Positions 8,806-17,722 of a stretch of 42,769 nt of DNA are shown piece after piece. The stretch spans positions 1-42,769 of the forward strand of contig JAOTVA010000015.1 in NCBI GenBank assembly GCA_029863645.1, given 5' to 3'. Each line of letters begins with the position of its first letter. Position 1 is the first letter of the stretch. The DNA comes from Gemmatimonadota bacterium. GTDB taxonomy: Bacteria; Gemmatimonadota; Gemmatimonadetes; Longimicrobiales; Gaopeijiaceae. The notes beneath the pieces are model-generated. The model ran no database searches, was not told where the DNA came from, and saw only the letters and a list, made by a program, of their open reading frames with translations. The translations under genes and the position numbers were made by a program.

Positions 8806-10062
8806 TTGTCGCCAGACCGCCGCAGCGTCGTCATTACCGGGATTGGGCCCGTGACGGCCTCGGGGATCGGGGTCGATGCGCTCTCGGCCGGCTTGCGGTC
8901 GCGCCGCTCGCCGGTGGCCGACGTCACGCGCTTCGATGCCACGCCGTTTCGTAGCCACATGGCCGCGGAGATCCCGGACTTCGAGCCCGAGGCCTACATG
9001 GAGGCGAAGCAGGCACGTCGCCTGGATCGCTTCGTGCAGTTCTCCCTCGCCGGTGCACGCCTCGCCATGGAAGATGCGAGCCTCGATGCCGACGCGGTCG
9101 ATCCGACTCGGGCGGCTATCGAGATGGGATCCGCCATGGGTGGCATCGCACACGCGGAGGACGAGCTGCGCAAATACCTCTCCGGTGGGGCGAGGACGAT
9201 CGATCCTCGCCTGGCCACCACGACCTTCGCCGGAGCCGCGAGTTGCCATGTGGCGATCCAGTACGGATTCACCGGCCCCAACACGACCAACGCCATGAGT
9301 TGCGCGGCTGGCGCGATCGCAATCGGCAATGCTGCGCGCTTGATACGCGACGGCGTGGCCGATGTGGCCATCGCAGGTGGCGTCGACGCGCCCCTGGCGC
9401 CGGTCTGCTACGGAGCCTTCTCCTCGATCCGTGCGATGAGTACACGCAACGATGATCCAGCCGCGTCGTGCCGACCATTCGACAAGGATCGCGACGGCTT
9501 CGTCATGGGTGAGGGCGCGTGCATCTTCGTGCTCGAGGCCTTCGAGCATGCCAGGGCGCGGGGGGCTAGGATGTACGCCGAGGTCCGCGGCTACGGCACC
9601 AACAACGACGCCTACCACATGGCGGCTCCACGACCGGACGGCTCCCGCGCCGCCGCGTGCATCCTCGCGGCCATCGAATCAGCGGGGCTCGCGCCCTCCG
9701 ACGTCGGCCACGTCAACGCGCATGGGTCCAGCACCGCCCTCAACGACAGTACTGAGACCAAGGCGATCCGAGCCGCACTGGGCGAGCATGCCGCCCGCGT
9801 ACCGGTGACGGGCACCAAGCCCTATCACGGACACGCATTGGGGGCCTCGGGGGCCATGGAGGCCGCCATCGCGTGCCTAACGATGCGCGACGGCTGGATC
9901 CCCCCGACACTCAACCTCCTCGAACCCGGGGTGGGTTGTGATCTCGACTACGTGACGGGAGCGGGACGAGACGGTACGTATCGTGCGGTCCTCTCCAACT
10001 CGTTCGGGTTTGGGGGAATCAACGCAGTCCTACTCCTAACCGCACCTTCCGAGCTTCACTGA
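8806..10062 (+). CDS. FabF-like beta-ketoacyl-ACP synthase
   Basis: 418 aa thiolase-fold condensing enzyme. Cys-His-His active site is complete: Cys166 (NAMSCAAGA), His306 (VNAHGSST) and His343 (KPYHGHALGASGA), with Lys338 conserved. The C-terminal glycine-rich NSFGFGGINAVL is present. It would condense acyl chains with malonyl-ACP. It has no acpP, fabG or fabD next to it, so it may be a second KAS for a special lipid or ketide and not the housekeeping FabF; that is inference. The start is TTG, supported by AAAGGA eight bases upstream. The DUF4126 gene follows after 13 bases, so both are probably co-transcribed and end at the terminator at 11079. Confidence 0.9.
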   Translation: MSPDRRSVVITGIGPVTASGIGVDALSAGLRSRRSPVADVTRFDATPFRSHMAAEIPDFEPEAYMEAKQARRLDRFVQFSLAGARLAMEDASLDADAVDPTRAAIEMGSAMGGIAHAEDELRKYLSGGARTIDPRLATTTFAGAASCHVAIQYGFTGPNTTNAMSCAAGAIAIGNAARLIRDGVADVAIAGGVDAPLAPVCYGAFSSIRAMSTRNDDPAASCRPFDKDRDGFVMGEGACIFVLEAFEHARARGARMYAEVRGYGTNNDAYHMAAPRPDGSRAAACILAAIESAGLAPSDVGHVNAHGSSTALNDSTETKAIRAALGEHAARVPVTGTKPYHGHALGASGAMEAAIACLTMRDGWIPPTLNLLEPGVGCDLDYVTGAGRDGTYRAVLSNSFGFGGINAVLLLTAPSELH

Positions 10063-10075
10063 ACGCCGCCACCCC

Positions 10076-11053
10076 ATGGCCGATCTACCACCCGAGTTCC
10101 TCGTCCTGGTGCCCCTGGCCCTCACTGCCGGCATCGACCTCTACCTGACGCTCCTGTTCTTGGGGGCGGCTCCGACGACGCCGTGGTGGGACCACCCACT
10201 TCCCGGATCACTCGGCGACCTGGATTCGCTAGGCGTACTCCTAACGGTGGGCGCCTTCTACATCATGGAGTTCGCGGCAGAGCGCTTTCCTCCCGCTGCG
10301 CTCGTGTGGAACGCCTTCCATGCCGTCATTCGGCCAGTCTCCGGCGCCCTCGTGGCGCTGCTCCTCCTAGAGGGCCAGAGCCTACCGATCATTCTCTCCG
10401 GCGTGGCCTTGGCCGCCGTACTGGCTTCCCTGGCCCACGCCGTCCGCTCAGGGGCAGCGATCCTGCGATGGCTCAGCCCCGGACCGACGCCACACGTGCT
10501 CCTCGTGTCCCTGCTCGAGGATGCCTTGGTGTTGGGTCTGATCGCACTCGTCCTCGACCTACCGGCGGCGGCCCTGGGACTCTCGATCGGGCTGATCCTT
10601 TTCTTCGCGCCGACGGCACCGTCGCACATCAGGGCCTTCGCTTTCGCGATCCGTCTCTCCGCGGACCGGGTCTTTCAGACGTTGGCCCAACGGCGATGGC
10701 TCGGCCAGGAGGAGCTGCCGGCCTGGGTTCGCCGCACACTGGCCGACGATGTGCTAGCGCCGGGGGGTGGGCTGAGAGGAAGCCCGGCTGGCGCGTACCG
10801 TCTTCCCGGTGCGTCGCGCTTCGCCACCGGTTGGGTAGTCGTCAGGGGCGGCTCGCCGATCTTCGTGTCCCGGCGAGGCCCGGGCCGGACGTCGGCCGTC
10901 GATCTAGGGGGGCTCGCAACGCAGCAGGTCTCCGACACCGGCTTCTTCCGACGCGTCGACCTGACCTCGGCGGGCGGCGCTGGCTCGTGCGTCTTCTTCA
11001 GCGTGAACGGACCGAGTGAGGAGAGCCTGAGGGCCGAGTTTCTCTTCGCTTGA
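10076..11053 (+). CDS. DUF4126-like membrane protein with soluble C-terminal domain
   Basis: 325 aa. The N-terminal 200 residues carry about six hydrophobic segments and match the DUF4126 pattern (LTAGIDLYLTLLFLG, then a second helix ending AFYIMEFAAERFP, then NAFHAVIRPVSGALVAL). Residues about 205-325 are soluble, rich in Gly/Arg, and look like a small beta-structured domain (SRFATGWVVVRGGSPIFVSRR); its role is unknown. DUF4126 proteins have no established biochemical function. Located 13 bases after the FabF-like gene and followed by a strong terminator. Confidence 0.75.
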   Translation: MADLPPEFLVLVPLALTAGIDLYLTLLFLGAAPTTPWWDHPLPGSLGDLDSLGVLLTVGAFYIMEFAAERFPPAALVWNAFHAVIRPVSGALVALLLLEGQSLPIILSGVALAAVLASLAHAVRSGAAILRWLSPGPTPHVLLVSLLEDALVLGLIALVLDLPAAALGLSIGLILFFAPTAPSHIRAFAFAIRLSADRVFQTLAQRRWLGQEELPAWVRRTLADDVLAPGGGLRGSPAGAYRLPGASRFATGWVVVRGGSPIFVSRRGPGRTSAVDLGGLATQQVSDTGFFRRVDLTSAGGAGSCVFFSVNGPSEESLRAEFLFA

Positions 11054-11078
11054 AAGGGCCGCCCAACGACGAGCCGCC

Positions 11079-11118
11079 CGATTCCGGGGAGGCCTGGCTG
11101 CCCCGGAATCGTTTGTTT
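11079..11118 (+). terminator. Rho-independent terminator after the DUF4126 gene
   Basis: Eleven-base perfect stem CGATTCCGGGG / CCCCGGAATCG (11079-11089 and 11101-11111) with an 11-base loop, followed by TTTGTTTG. It closes the FabF-like/DUF4126 unit and insulates the sigma-factor promoter. Confidence 0.85.
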
Positions 11119-11151
11119 GCGCCGACTGTTTCCGACTCGAAGAAAAAACCT

Positions 11152-11178
11152 TTGACCCCGGAATGGCGCCTTTATAGT
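11152..11178 (+). promoter_or_regulatory. Putative sigma-70-type promoter of the sigma-factor gene
   Basis: TTGACC at 11152-11157 and TATAGT at 11173-11178, preceded by the A-rich AGAAAAAACC resembling an UP element. The spacer is 15 bases, shorter than the usual 17. A start near 11185 gives a leader of about 125 bases containing a small hairpin AAAGCC-CCGCA-GGCTTT at 11234-11250. Not tested. Confidence 0.5.
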
Positions 11179-11311
11179 TTCTCTGTCACCCCTAAGATTT
11201 AGTGGACTGGCCCTCCCAGCGATCCGATAACCCAAAGCCCCGCAGGCTTTTCGGGCGGTGATCTCATCGAGCCAGCCTCCCTCGACCCGCAGAAGAGGAA
11301 CGGAAATACGG

Positions 11312-12172
11312 ATGTTTTCTTCCTCCCGTGGCTTGGACTCGTTTGACCAATACCTGCAGGACGTCGAGAAGTATCCTCTCATCCAGGATCCTCGCGAGGA
11401 GCGCGAATTAGCCCGACGCGCTCGCGTGGGAGACAAAGAAGCGGCCGAGCGGCTGGTCACCGCGAACCTGCGCTTCGTGATTTCCTACGTGAAGAAGTAC
11501 CAGGGGCGTGGCCTCGGGCTCGCCGAGCTGGTCTGTATCGGCAACGAAGGCCTGCTCAAGGCGGTCAAGAAGTTCGATCCGGACAAAGGGGTGAAGTTCA
11601 TCTCCTACGCCGTGTGGTGGATCAGGCAGACCGTTCTGCAGGCGCTGGCCGAGCAGACTCGGTCGGTTCGAATCCCGCTCAACCAGAATTCGAACCTCGC
11701 ACGGCTCGCGCGGACCGACACACAGCTCACCCAGTCGCTGGGACGCTCCCCGACCGATCAGGAGATCGCGCGGGAGATGGAAGAGCCCGTCGACACGATT
11801 CGTGCGCTGCGTCGCGTAGCCGCTTCGGAGCTCAGCCTCGACGCCCCCATCGACCGCGGCGACCGGGACAGCGCGAGCTTCGGAGAGCGGTTTGCAGGGG
11901 CGGCGGCAGCGGACATCGAAGAAGACGTCGAGGCGATCGCGCGCCGGGACTTCCTCGAGACCATGTTCGAGTCGTATCTGACGGAGCGGGAGCGAAAGAT
12001 CCTGTACCTCTATTACGGGCTCGATGACGGCGAGGAGCGAACGCTGGAAGAGATCGGCTCTCTGCTTGGTGTAACCCGCGAGCGGATCCGACAGATTCGC
12101 AACCGCGCCTTCGAGAAACTCCGCGAAAGCCCGCACGGCGAGTCACTCTCGGGCTTCTGGAACGCACACTAG
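11312..12172 (+). CDS. RpoD/SigA-family RNA polymerase sigma factor (short form)
   Basis: 286 aa from the ATG at 11312. Region 1.1 is absent; region 1.2 begins at DSFDQYLQDVEKYPLI, region 2 includes NLRFVISYVKKYQGRGL, FDPDKGVKFISYAVWWIRQ (2.3/2.4), region 3 about residues 115-200, and region 4 ends with ERERKILYLYYGLDDGEERTLEEIGSLLGVTRERIRQI, the -35-recognition helix-turn-helix. The short architecture resembles primary sigma factors of Bacteroidota-type bacteria or group-2 sigma factors elsewhere; which one applies here cannot be decided from the window. The upstream in-frame ATG at 11258 precedes the conserved region by 18 residues and lacks support. It has its own promoter and two tandem terminators. 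Confidence 0.93.
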   Translation: MFSSSRGLDSFDQYLQDVEKYPLIQDPREERELARRARVGDKEAAERLVTANLRFVISYVKKYQGRGLGLAELVCIGNEGLLKAVKKFDPDKGVKFISYAVWWIRQTVLQALAEQTRSVRIPLNQNSNLARLARTDTQLTQSLGRSPTDQEIAREMEEPVDTIRALRRVAASELSLDAPIDRGDRDSASFGERFAGAAAADIEEDVEAIARRDFLETMFESYLTERERKILYLYYGLDDGEERTLEEIGSLLGVTRERIRQIRNRAFEKLRESPHGESLSGFWNAH

Positions 12173-12196
12173 GCGACCGGAATCGGTCGCTTTTTT
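12173..12196 (+). terminator. Strong terminator of the sigma-factor gene
   Basis: GCGACCG-GAAT-CGGTCGC stem-loop directly followed by six T. The stem begins on the base after the TAG stop codon. Confidence 0.95.
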
Positions 12197-12222
12197 CGTG
12201 GACACGCCCTAAGGGCGATGGA

Positions 12223-12253
12223 GGGTCCCGCCCAGAGGGGCGGGACCCTTTTT
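12223..12253 (+). terminator. Second strong terminator in tandem
   Basis: Perfect 11-base GC-rich stem GGGTCCCGCCC-AGAG-GGGCGGGACCC followed by five T. It lies 26 bases after the first terminator and 59 bases before the next start codon, so it may also act as an attenuator for the downstream envelope-protein gene if a promoter lies before it. Confidence 0.85.
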
Positions 12254-12312
12254 CTTGCCGGAACCGCGCTTCCCGGTGGTGTACCACCACTGGCACCCCA
12301 CCGGAGTCCGTT

Positions 12313-14349
12313 TTGAAGCCGATCCCCGCCTGGTCGACGGCCTTGTTCGTGCTGGCGCTTGTCGCCGCGGTTTCACCTTGGCCCGCCGCTGCGCAGTCCG
12401 AGTCAGACTGGAATAGCCCAAGCGCGCTCCAACTCGTCGCCAGGGCCAGGGAGCTGCGCCAGTCGCAGGCCGTTGATTCGGCGCTTCACTCCTATCAGTC
12501 ACGAGCGCGGGGCTACGTCTACTTCTTCTTCGAGCGCCCGGACACCGGCGAGCGGACGCTGGTCAAGGCGGACCAGGTGGCGCTCGATGTCTATTGGCGC
12601 GCCCCCGGGTCGACGAAGCAGGAGATCGTCGGCCAGCGGGACAGGAAGGTGCTGCCGACCGACATCCGATACCACATCGACCACCTGTCCGTCGTTCAGG
12701 ACGACTTCGGCGACTACATCCGTATGGGAGACGGTGACGAAGTGGAAGCCGTGCTCCATCCCGTGGGTCCTGGATCTGAAGCGGCATACGACTTCCTGCT
12801 GGCCGACTCGCTCACGGTCAGCTACGCGAGCGGAGCCGAAGTGGTGCGGGTCTACGAGGTCCGTGTGCGGCCGCGGGACTTCGACAGTCCCGGGTTTGTC
12901 GGCACGATTTACCTCGATCGGGCCACGGCGGCCATCGTGCGCATGCGGTTCTCATTCACGCCGGCGTCCTACATCGATCCGTTTGTCGACCACATACGCA
13001 TCGCGCTCGACAACTCGCTATGGATGGGCCGTCACTGGCTCCCTTACCGCCAAGAGGTAGAGATCCGCCGGGAGATCCCGGCGCTCGACCTGATGATCGG
13101 GAGCGTGATCCAGGGTCGCTTCGACGTGCGGGGATACGAGTTCAACGTCGAGCTCGACGACCGGCTCTTCCAGGGTCGCCGGGTTACGGCCACGTCACCG
13201 GCACAACGCGCGGCCTTCCCGTTCGAGCGTGGCCTGTTCGACGACCTCAACGAACAGGGCATCGACACATCGCCCTCCCTTCAGGCGGTGGAGCACGAGG
13301 TGCGCGAGGTCGTGCAGGACAAGGCCCTCTCGGGCCTGGATCCCCTTCGTCTGCATTTCGGCGGCATCTCGGACGTGGCGCGATACAACCGCGCCGAGGG
13401 GCTCCGCGCCGGTGCCGGGCTGACGTTTAGGCCGACGGGCGGCCTCACCGTGCGCCCTTCAGGCGGATACGCACTAGGTCGCGAGAGGTTCTCTGGTGCA
13501 CTCACGACTTCGCTCCGCGTCGGTGCGGCCGTACCCACCCTCGACCTCTACTGGGACCGATTGCGCGACGTCGGCGGATACCCCGGGGCGTCATCGCTCG
13601 TCAACACCATATCCGCCGTCTCGGGCAAGCAAGACTTCACTGACCCGTTCTTCTCCCGCGGGGCGGCACTTACGGTTCGCGGCGGCCGGCCGGGAGGACT
13701 CTCGGCAGGGGTGCGATGGGAGGAGCACCACGCGGCGCGAGACGTCGTGTCGGACGACATCGCCAACACCGAGTTCAGGCCGGTGCGCTCCATCGAAGAG
13801 GGGGTGCTTACGGCCTTCACGGTGCGGGCACCGCTGGACCTTCCGGCAGACGGAGATCTCGAGCTCTCCAGCGAGTTGGGGCACTTCGAGGGTCGAACGT
13901 TCGGCTCCCTCGCCGCGCAGGCGCGCTGGGTGTTGGATGATCTCGACCGACCGTGGCAAGCGGAGATCTCGCTCGGGGGGGGCGGCGTGACAGATCAGGC
14001 CCCTGCCCAGGCCCTCTACCTTCTGGGTGGCCGGTGGACGCTGCCTGGCCACGACTATCGCTCCTTCGTCGGCGATCGACTCTGGCTCCTTCGTACCGAG
14101 GTCACCGTCCCGATCGTCGCGCCGTACGTCGGTCTGCGCCTCCTCGGGGGCGTCGGCGCCACCTACCTCGACGACCGTATCCTTCCGGGCGACTGGCCCG
14201 GACTGGACTCCGACGGGCCAAGGGGCTCCGTCGGCGCCGGCCTGGCCCTGGGGTGGAACTCCGTACGCATCGACTTGGCCCACGGCGTCCGGGGCGGCGG
14301 ATGGGAGGCCCTGTTTTCGGTCTCCGAGCAGTTCAGGGGGTGGATGTAA
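12313..14349 (+). CDS. Exported LolA-like plus outer-membrane beta-barrel protein
   Basis: 678 aa. A Sec signal peptide ends around PAAAQS (residue 28). Residues about 30-270 look like a LolA/MucB-type periplasmic beta-sheet domain (YVYFFFERPDTGERTLVKADQ; VGTIYLDRATAAIVRMRFSFTP). From about 350 to the C-terminus the sequence alternates polar and hydrophobic residues with many Gly and aromatic positions, as in outer-membrane barrel strands, and ends with a hydrophobic-aromatic strand (FSVSEQFRGWM). The arrangement resembles DUF5686-like surface-assembly proteins of Bacteroidota, but I cannot assign a function. Start is TTG at 12313, with GGAG six bases upstream; no other start gives an intact signal peptide. 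It converges with ssb. Confidence 0.75.
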   Translation: MKPIPAWSTALFVLALVAAVSPWPAAAQSESDWNSPSALQLVARARELRQSQAVDSALHSYQSRARGYVYFFFERPDTGERTLVKADQVALDVYWRAPGSTKQEIVGQRDRKVLPTDIRYHIDHLSVVQDDFGDYIRMGDGDEVEAVLHPVGPGSEAAYDFLLADSLTVSYASGAEVVRVYEVRVRPRDFDSPGFVGTIYLDRATAAIVRMRFSFTPASYIDPFVDHIRIALDNSLWMGRHWLPYRQEVEIRREIPALDLMIGSVIQGRFDVRGYEFNVELDDRLFQGRRVTATSPAQRAAFPFERGLFDDLNEQGIDTSPSLQAVEHEVREVVQDKALSGLDPLRLHFGGISDVARYNRAEGLRAGAGLTFRPTGGLTVRPSGGYALGRERFSGALTTSLRVGAAVPTLDLYWDRLRDVGGYPGASSLVNTISAVSGKQDFTDPFFSRGAALTVRGGRPGGLSAGVRWEEHHAARDVVSDDIANTEFRPVRSIEEGVLTAFTVRAPLDLPADGDLELSSELGHFEGRTFGSLAAQARWVLDDLDRPWQAEISLGGGGVTDQAPAQALYLLGGRWTLPGHDYRSFVGDRLWLLRTEVTVPIVAPYVGLRLLGGVGATYLDDRILPGDWPGLDSDGPRGSVGAGLALGWNSVRIDLAHGVRGGGWEALFSVSEQFRGWM

Positions 14350-14360
14350 CGAGAATGGCC

Positions 14361-14378
14361 CGGGGGCCTGGGCCCCCG
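14361..14378. terminator. GC hairpin between convergent genes
   Basis: CGGGGGC-CTGG-GCCCCCG between the barrel-protein stop (14349) and the ssb stop (14393). No T-run on either strand, so termination would be inefficient. It is the only candidate terminator in this 43-base convergent gap. Confidence 0.4.
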
Positions 14379-14392
14379 AGCCACCCGGTGGC

Positions 14393-14764
14393 CTATGCCG
14401 CAGCGTCCAGATCTTCGCTCGCCGACTGACCCTTCGACGCGAGCAGCAGCACCTCCTGCACGTGGATCTCGGCGGTGGGGATCACGACGCCGTCTCGCTC
14501 GTAGGAGTCATACTCGAGGCGACCCTCGACGTAGATGCGGTCGCCGGTCCGAATGTAGTCCTCGGCGAACTGGGCCTGCCGGCTCCACAGAGTGAGGCGA
14601 TGCCAGTCAGTGCGCTCCTCGGCCTCCTCGGAACCACCGCTCTGGATGCGACGATTCGTCGCGATCGAGAAGTGGGCCACCTTCGTACCGCTCTTGGTCT
14701 CCTGGATATCCGGATCACGCCCGACGTTTCCAACCAGGGTGATCTTGTTCACGGACCGGCTCAT
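14393..14764 (-). CDS. ssb: Single-stranded DNA-binding protein, short form
   Basis: 123 aa, one OB fold: MSRSVNKITLVGNVGRDPDIQ, KVAHFSIATNRR, DWHRLTLWSRQAQFAEDYIRTGDRIYVEGRL. It coats ssDNA in replication and repair. The protein ends SASEDLDAAA almost directly after the OB fold; the Gly/Pro-rich linker and the acidic tip ending DDDIPF, which recruits partner proteins in most bacterial SSBs, are missing. It may therefore be a specialised paralogue, with the main SSB elsewhere. The start has GGAGGGAG six bases upstream. Lies 101 bases downstream of polA on the same strand; co-transcription is possible. Confidence 0.95.
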   Translation of the reverse strand: MSRSVNKITLVGNVGRDPDIQETKSGTKVAHFSIATNRRIQSGGSEEAEERTDWHRLTLWSRQAQFAEDYIRTGDRIYVEGRLEYDSYERDGVVIPTAEIHVQEVLLLASKGQSASEDLDAAA

Positions 14765-14865
14765 GTAGCTCCCTCCGATGGGGTTTCGACTTTCACGACA
14801 CCGGAGGATGTGGGGGAGCGCGGGGCGAGTGGATGGCGAGAAGGGCCTTTCGTCGCGCTCGGTTC

Positions 14866-17685
14866 CTAACCCTTACACTCGTACCAGTTAGGGCCAACGC
14901 CCCAGTCCGCGACCAGGGGCACATTCAGTTCGACCGCGCCCTCCATCCTCCGCACGACGAGATCTCGCACCTCGTCGACTTCCGCCTCCGGGACCTCGAG
15001 TAGCAGTTCGTCATGCACCTGTAGCAACAGCATGGCGCCTGTCCGGGACTCGTCGAGGGCGGCCTGAACGTCGATCATGGCCTTCTTCATGAGGTCGGCA
15101 GCGGTTCCCTGGATGGGGGTATTCTGCGCGACTCGCTCGCCAAACTGTCGCATGTTCCAGTTGCTGGACTTCAGCTCGGGCACGTAGCGCCGCCGGCCCA
15201 TGAGCGTCTCGACATAGCCTTGCTCCTTCGCCATCTCGACCTGAGCGTCGAGGAAATCGCGTACACCCTGGAAGCGCTCGAAGTACGTGGCTATGAAGTC
15301 GCGGGCCTCATCACGGGAGATACCGAGTTGGCGCGCCAACGAGAACGGACCCTGCCCGTACAACGTGGCGAAATTGACCGTCTTGGCTCGGCCCCGCATG
15401 TCGGCCGAGACCTCGTCGACCGGTACGTCGAAGATGACCGAGGCCGTCTGCTTGTGGACGTCGATCCCTTTGGTAAACGCAGTGACGAAGGCTTCATCCC
15501 CCGAGAAGTGCGCCAACACGCGCAGCTCGATCTGGGAGTAGTCGACCGCCAGGAAGAGAGAGCCCGGGTCGGATACGAATCCCTTGCGGATCTCTCGCCC
15601 GATATCCGTCCGAATGGGGATGTTCTGCAGGTTGGGGTCGCTCGACGACAGCCGCCCCGTGGCCGCAACGGCCTGATTGAAGCTCGTGTGGATCCTCCCG
15701 GTGCGCGGGTTCACGAGCTGGGGCAGGGAGTCGACGTAGGTCGAGCGGAGCTTCTCTAGCTCCCTGTATTCCATCATGAGGCGCGGGACCTCATGCCCCA
15801 TTTCGGCTAGCTCCTCCAGAACCGCCGCGTCTGTCGACGGTCCGGTCTTCGTCTTCTTGATGACCGGAAGGTCGAGCTTCTCGAAGAGGACCTGCCGGAG
15901 CTGAGGGGTCGAGTTCAGGTTGAAGTCTCCGCCGGAGATCTTGAAGATCTCTTCCTGAATCTGATCCAGCTCCGACTTGAGCTTCGAGCGCATGGACCGG
16001 AAGAAGTCCTCGTCGATCGCGATGCCCGCGAGTTCCATGCGGACGAGGACGGGGATGAGCGGCATCTCGAGGTCCGACATGAGACCGCTCAGCTCCGCCG
16101 TTGCGAGCTGATCGGCGAGGTGATCACAAAGGCGCAGGGCGTAGTCCGCCGACTCGGCCAAATAGTCCCGGGCACGTCCGACCGGCACCTCGGCGAAGCC
16201 GACGGCCTTCCGTCCCGTACCGGCGACGTGGGCGTGGGCCAGGGGTTTGTGCGAGAGGAACTCCAAGGAAAGCTCAGAGAGCGAATGCCCGCGCCGCCCC
16301 GGGTCTAGAACGTAGCTCGCCACCATCGCGTCGGAGGCCAGGCCTCGCAGCGTCACTTCAGCCACGGAGAGAGCCAACGCAGAGCGCTTGAGGTCGTGGC
16401 CGAACTTGTCCACGGCAGGGTCTTCGAGGGCCCCGCGGAGTTCGGACATCGTCTTGTGACCGAGCGCAGGCAGGTTCCGCACGTCGCCCTGATCTTCCCC
16501 CTCGAAGGAGAGCTCAAAGGGCCTTACGTGTCCGAACGGGAGATACCACGCCTCTCCCCCCCCGACGCACAACGCCAGGCCCACAAGGTCGCCGCGGAGC
16601 GGATCAGGCGTCGACGTCTCCGCGACCAACGCGACGCGTCCTGCCCGCTCGATCGCCGCAACCACTTCACCCACGGCGTCCAGCGTATCCGCGATTCGGT
16701 ACTCTACGGAAGCGGGCGCTTGGGCAGCACCGTTGGAAGGAGCGGCCGCGCTCGCAGGGCCAGGAGCCTTCGCGCCCCCAGCTGCTTGCGCCGCCGCGGC
16801 ATACTTCTGCGCGAGCGGTCGGAACTCGAGCTCGACGAAAATATCGCGCAGCGCTTCGTTGTTCGGGTGCCCGACCTTGAGTGCCTCGAGATCCAGATCG
16901 ACGTCGAGGTCCGTCATGATCGTGACGAGTCGCTTGGAGAGGCGTACCTCGTCCGCGCGCTCCTGCAGCGTCTTCGACGCACGGGCCGGCATCACATCAG
17001 CGGCGTGGGCGAGCAGCTCCTCCACGCTGGGATATTGCTCCAAGAGCCTGAGGGCCGTCTTGGGTCCGACGCCCTTGGCGCCGGGGATGTTGTCGGAGGA
17101 GTCGCCCACGAGTGCCAGGTAGTCGGCGACCTGGGACGGCGGAATACCGAACTTCTCCGATGCGTTAGACTCGTCGACCCACTCGGCCGCCACGCCCGTC
17201 GAGCCGCCCCGGCCGGGGTTCAGCAGGTGGATACTGGGTCCCACGAGCTGATAGAAGTCCTTGTCACCCGAAACGATGACGGCCTCGAGGCCGGCCGCCC
17301 GTGCCTTGAACGCCAACGTCCCGATCACGTCGTCGGCCTCATAGCCGTCGAGCTCCACGACCGGATCGTGAAAAGCCTCCACGATGTCGCGGATGCGGCC
17401 GAGGCTGGCGCGTAGATCGTCCGGCATCTTCTCCCGCGTGGCCTTGTACTCCGGGTACTCCTGATCCCTGAAGGACACCCCCGCATCGAAGACCACAGCC
17501 AGGTAATCGGGTTCGAACTTCTCGCGGATGTCGAGGAGGAAGCGAGTGAAGCCGAACGGAGCCGAGGTGTTCTCGCCTGCGGCGTTCGTGAGGGGCCGGC
17601 TGATGAACGCGAAGTAGGACCGATAGATCAGCGCGTAAGCGTCGATCAGAAAGATTCTCGGGGCGCTACTTGGAGGTATCTCCAA
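14866..17685 (-). CDS. polA: DNA polymerase I
   Basis: 939 aa. 5' nuclease domain residues 1-295 (VFDAG, EADDVIG at 116-122, SGDKDFYQLV, GDSSDNIPGAKGVGPKTA). An Ala/Gly/Pro linker spans about 297-327. The 3'-5' exonuclease fold spans about 328-530 but its catalytic residues are lost: the exo I Asp is Val354 (Glu356 kept), the exo II Asp is Ser435 and the exo III Asp is Ser512. The polymerase domain is intact: motif A DYSQIELR, motif B RGRAKTVNFATLYG with Phe at the sugar-selectivity site, motif C QVHDELLLEVP. Fills gaps and removes primers. The only start codon that fits is TTG at 17685. Preceded by the csp terminator, so it has its own promoter. Confidence 0.97.
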   Translation of the reverse strand: MEIPPSSAPRIFLIDAYALIYRSYFAFISRPLTNAAGENTSAPFGFTRFLLDIREKFEPDYLAVVFDAGVSFRDQEYPEYKATREKMPDDLRASLGRIRDIVEAFHDPVVELDGYEADDVIGTLAFKARAAGLEAVIVSGDKDFYQLVGPSIHLLNPGRGGSTGVAAEWVDESNASEKFGIPPSQVADYLALVGDSSDNIPGAKGVGPKTALRLLEQYPSVEELLAHAADVMPARASKTLQERADEVRLSKRLVTIMTDLDVDLDLEALKVGHPNNEALRDIFVELEFRPLAQKYAAAAQAAGGAKAPGPASAAAPSNGAAQAPASVEYRIADTLDAVGEVVAAIERAGRVALVAETSTPDPLRGDLVGLALCVGGGEAWYLPFGHVRPFELSFEGEDQGDVRNLPALGHKTMSELRGALEDPAVDKFGHDLKRSALALSVAEVTLRGLASDAMVASYVLDPGRRGHSLSELSLEFLSHKPLAHAHVAGTGRKAVGFAEVPVGRARDYLAESADYALRLCDHLADQLATAELSGLMSDLEMPLIPVLVRMELAGIAIDEDFFRSMRSKLKSELDQIQEEIFKISGGDFNLNSTPQLRQVLFEKLDLPVIKKTKTGPSTDAAVLEELAEMGHEVPRLMMEYRELEKLRSTYVDSLPQLVNPRTGRIHTSFNQAVAATGRLSSSDPNLQNIPIRTDIGREIRKGFVSDPGSLFLAVDYSQIELRVLAHFSGDEAFVTAFTKGIDVHKQTASVIFDVPVDEVSADMRGRAKTVNFATLYGQGPFSLARQLGISRDEARDFIATYFERFQGVRDFLDAQVEMAKEQGYVETLMGRRRYVPELKSSNWNMRQFGERVAQNTPIQGTAADLMKKAMIDVQAALDESRTGAMLLLQVHDELLLEVPEAEVDEVRDLVVRRMEGAVELNVPLVADWGVGPNWYECKG

Positions 17686-17722
17686 GGGCTGTGCAGTCCT
17701 CGGTGAGGGGCGTCCGTAGGCG

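Noticed and set aside
11054-11311. Small gene or structured RNA between the DUF4126 and sigma-factor genes
   Set aside because: The region is explained by one terminator, a likely promoter and a leader with a single five-to-six-base hairpin; no conserved RNA fold or ribosome-binding site with a plausible frame.
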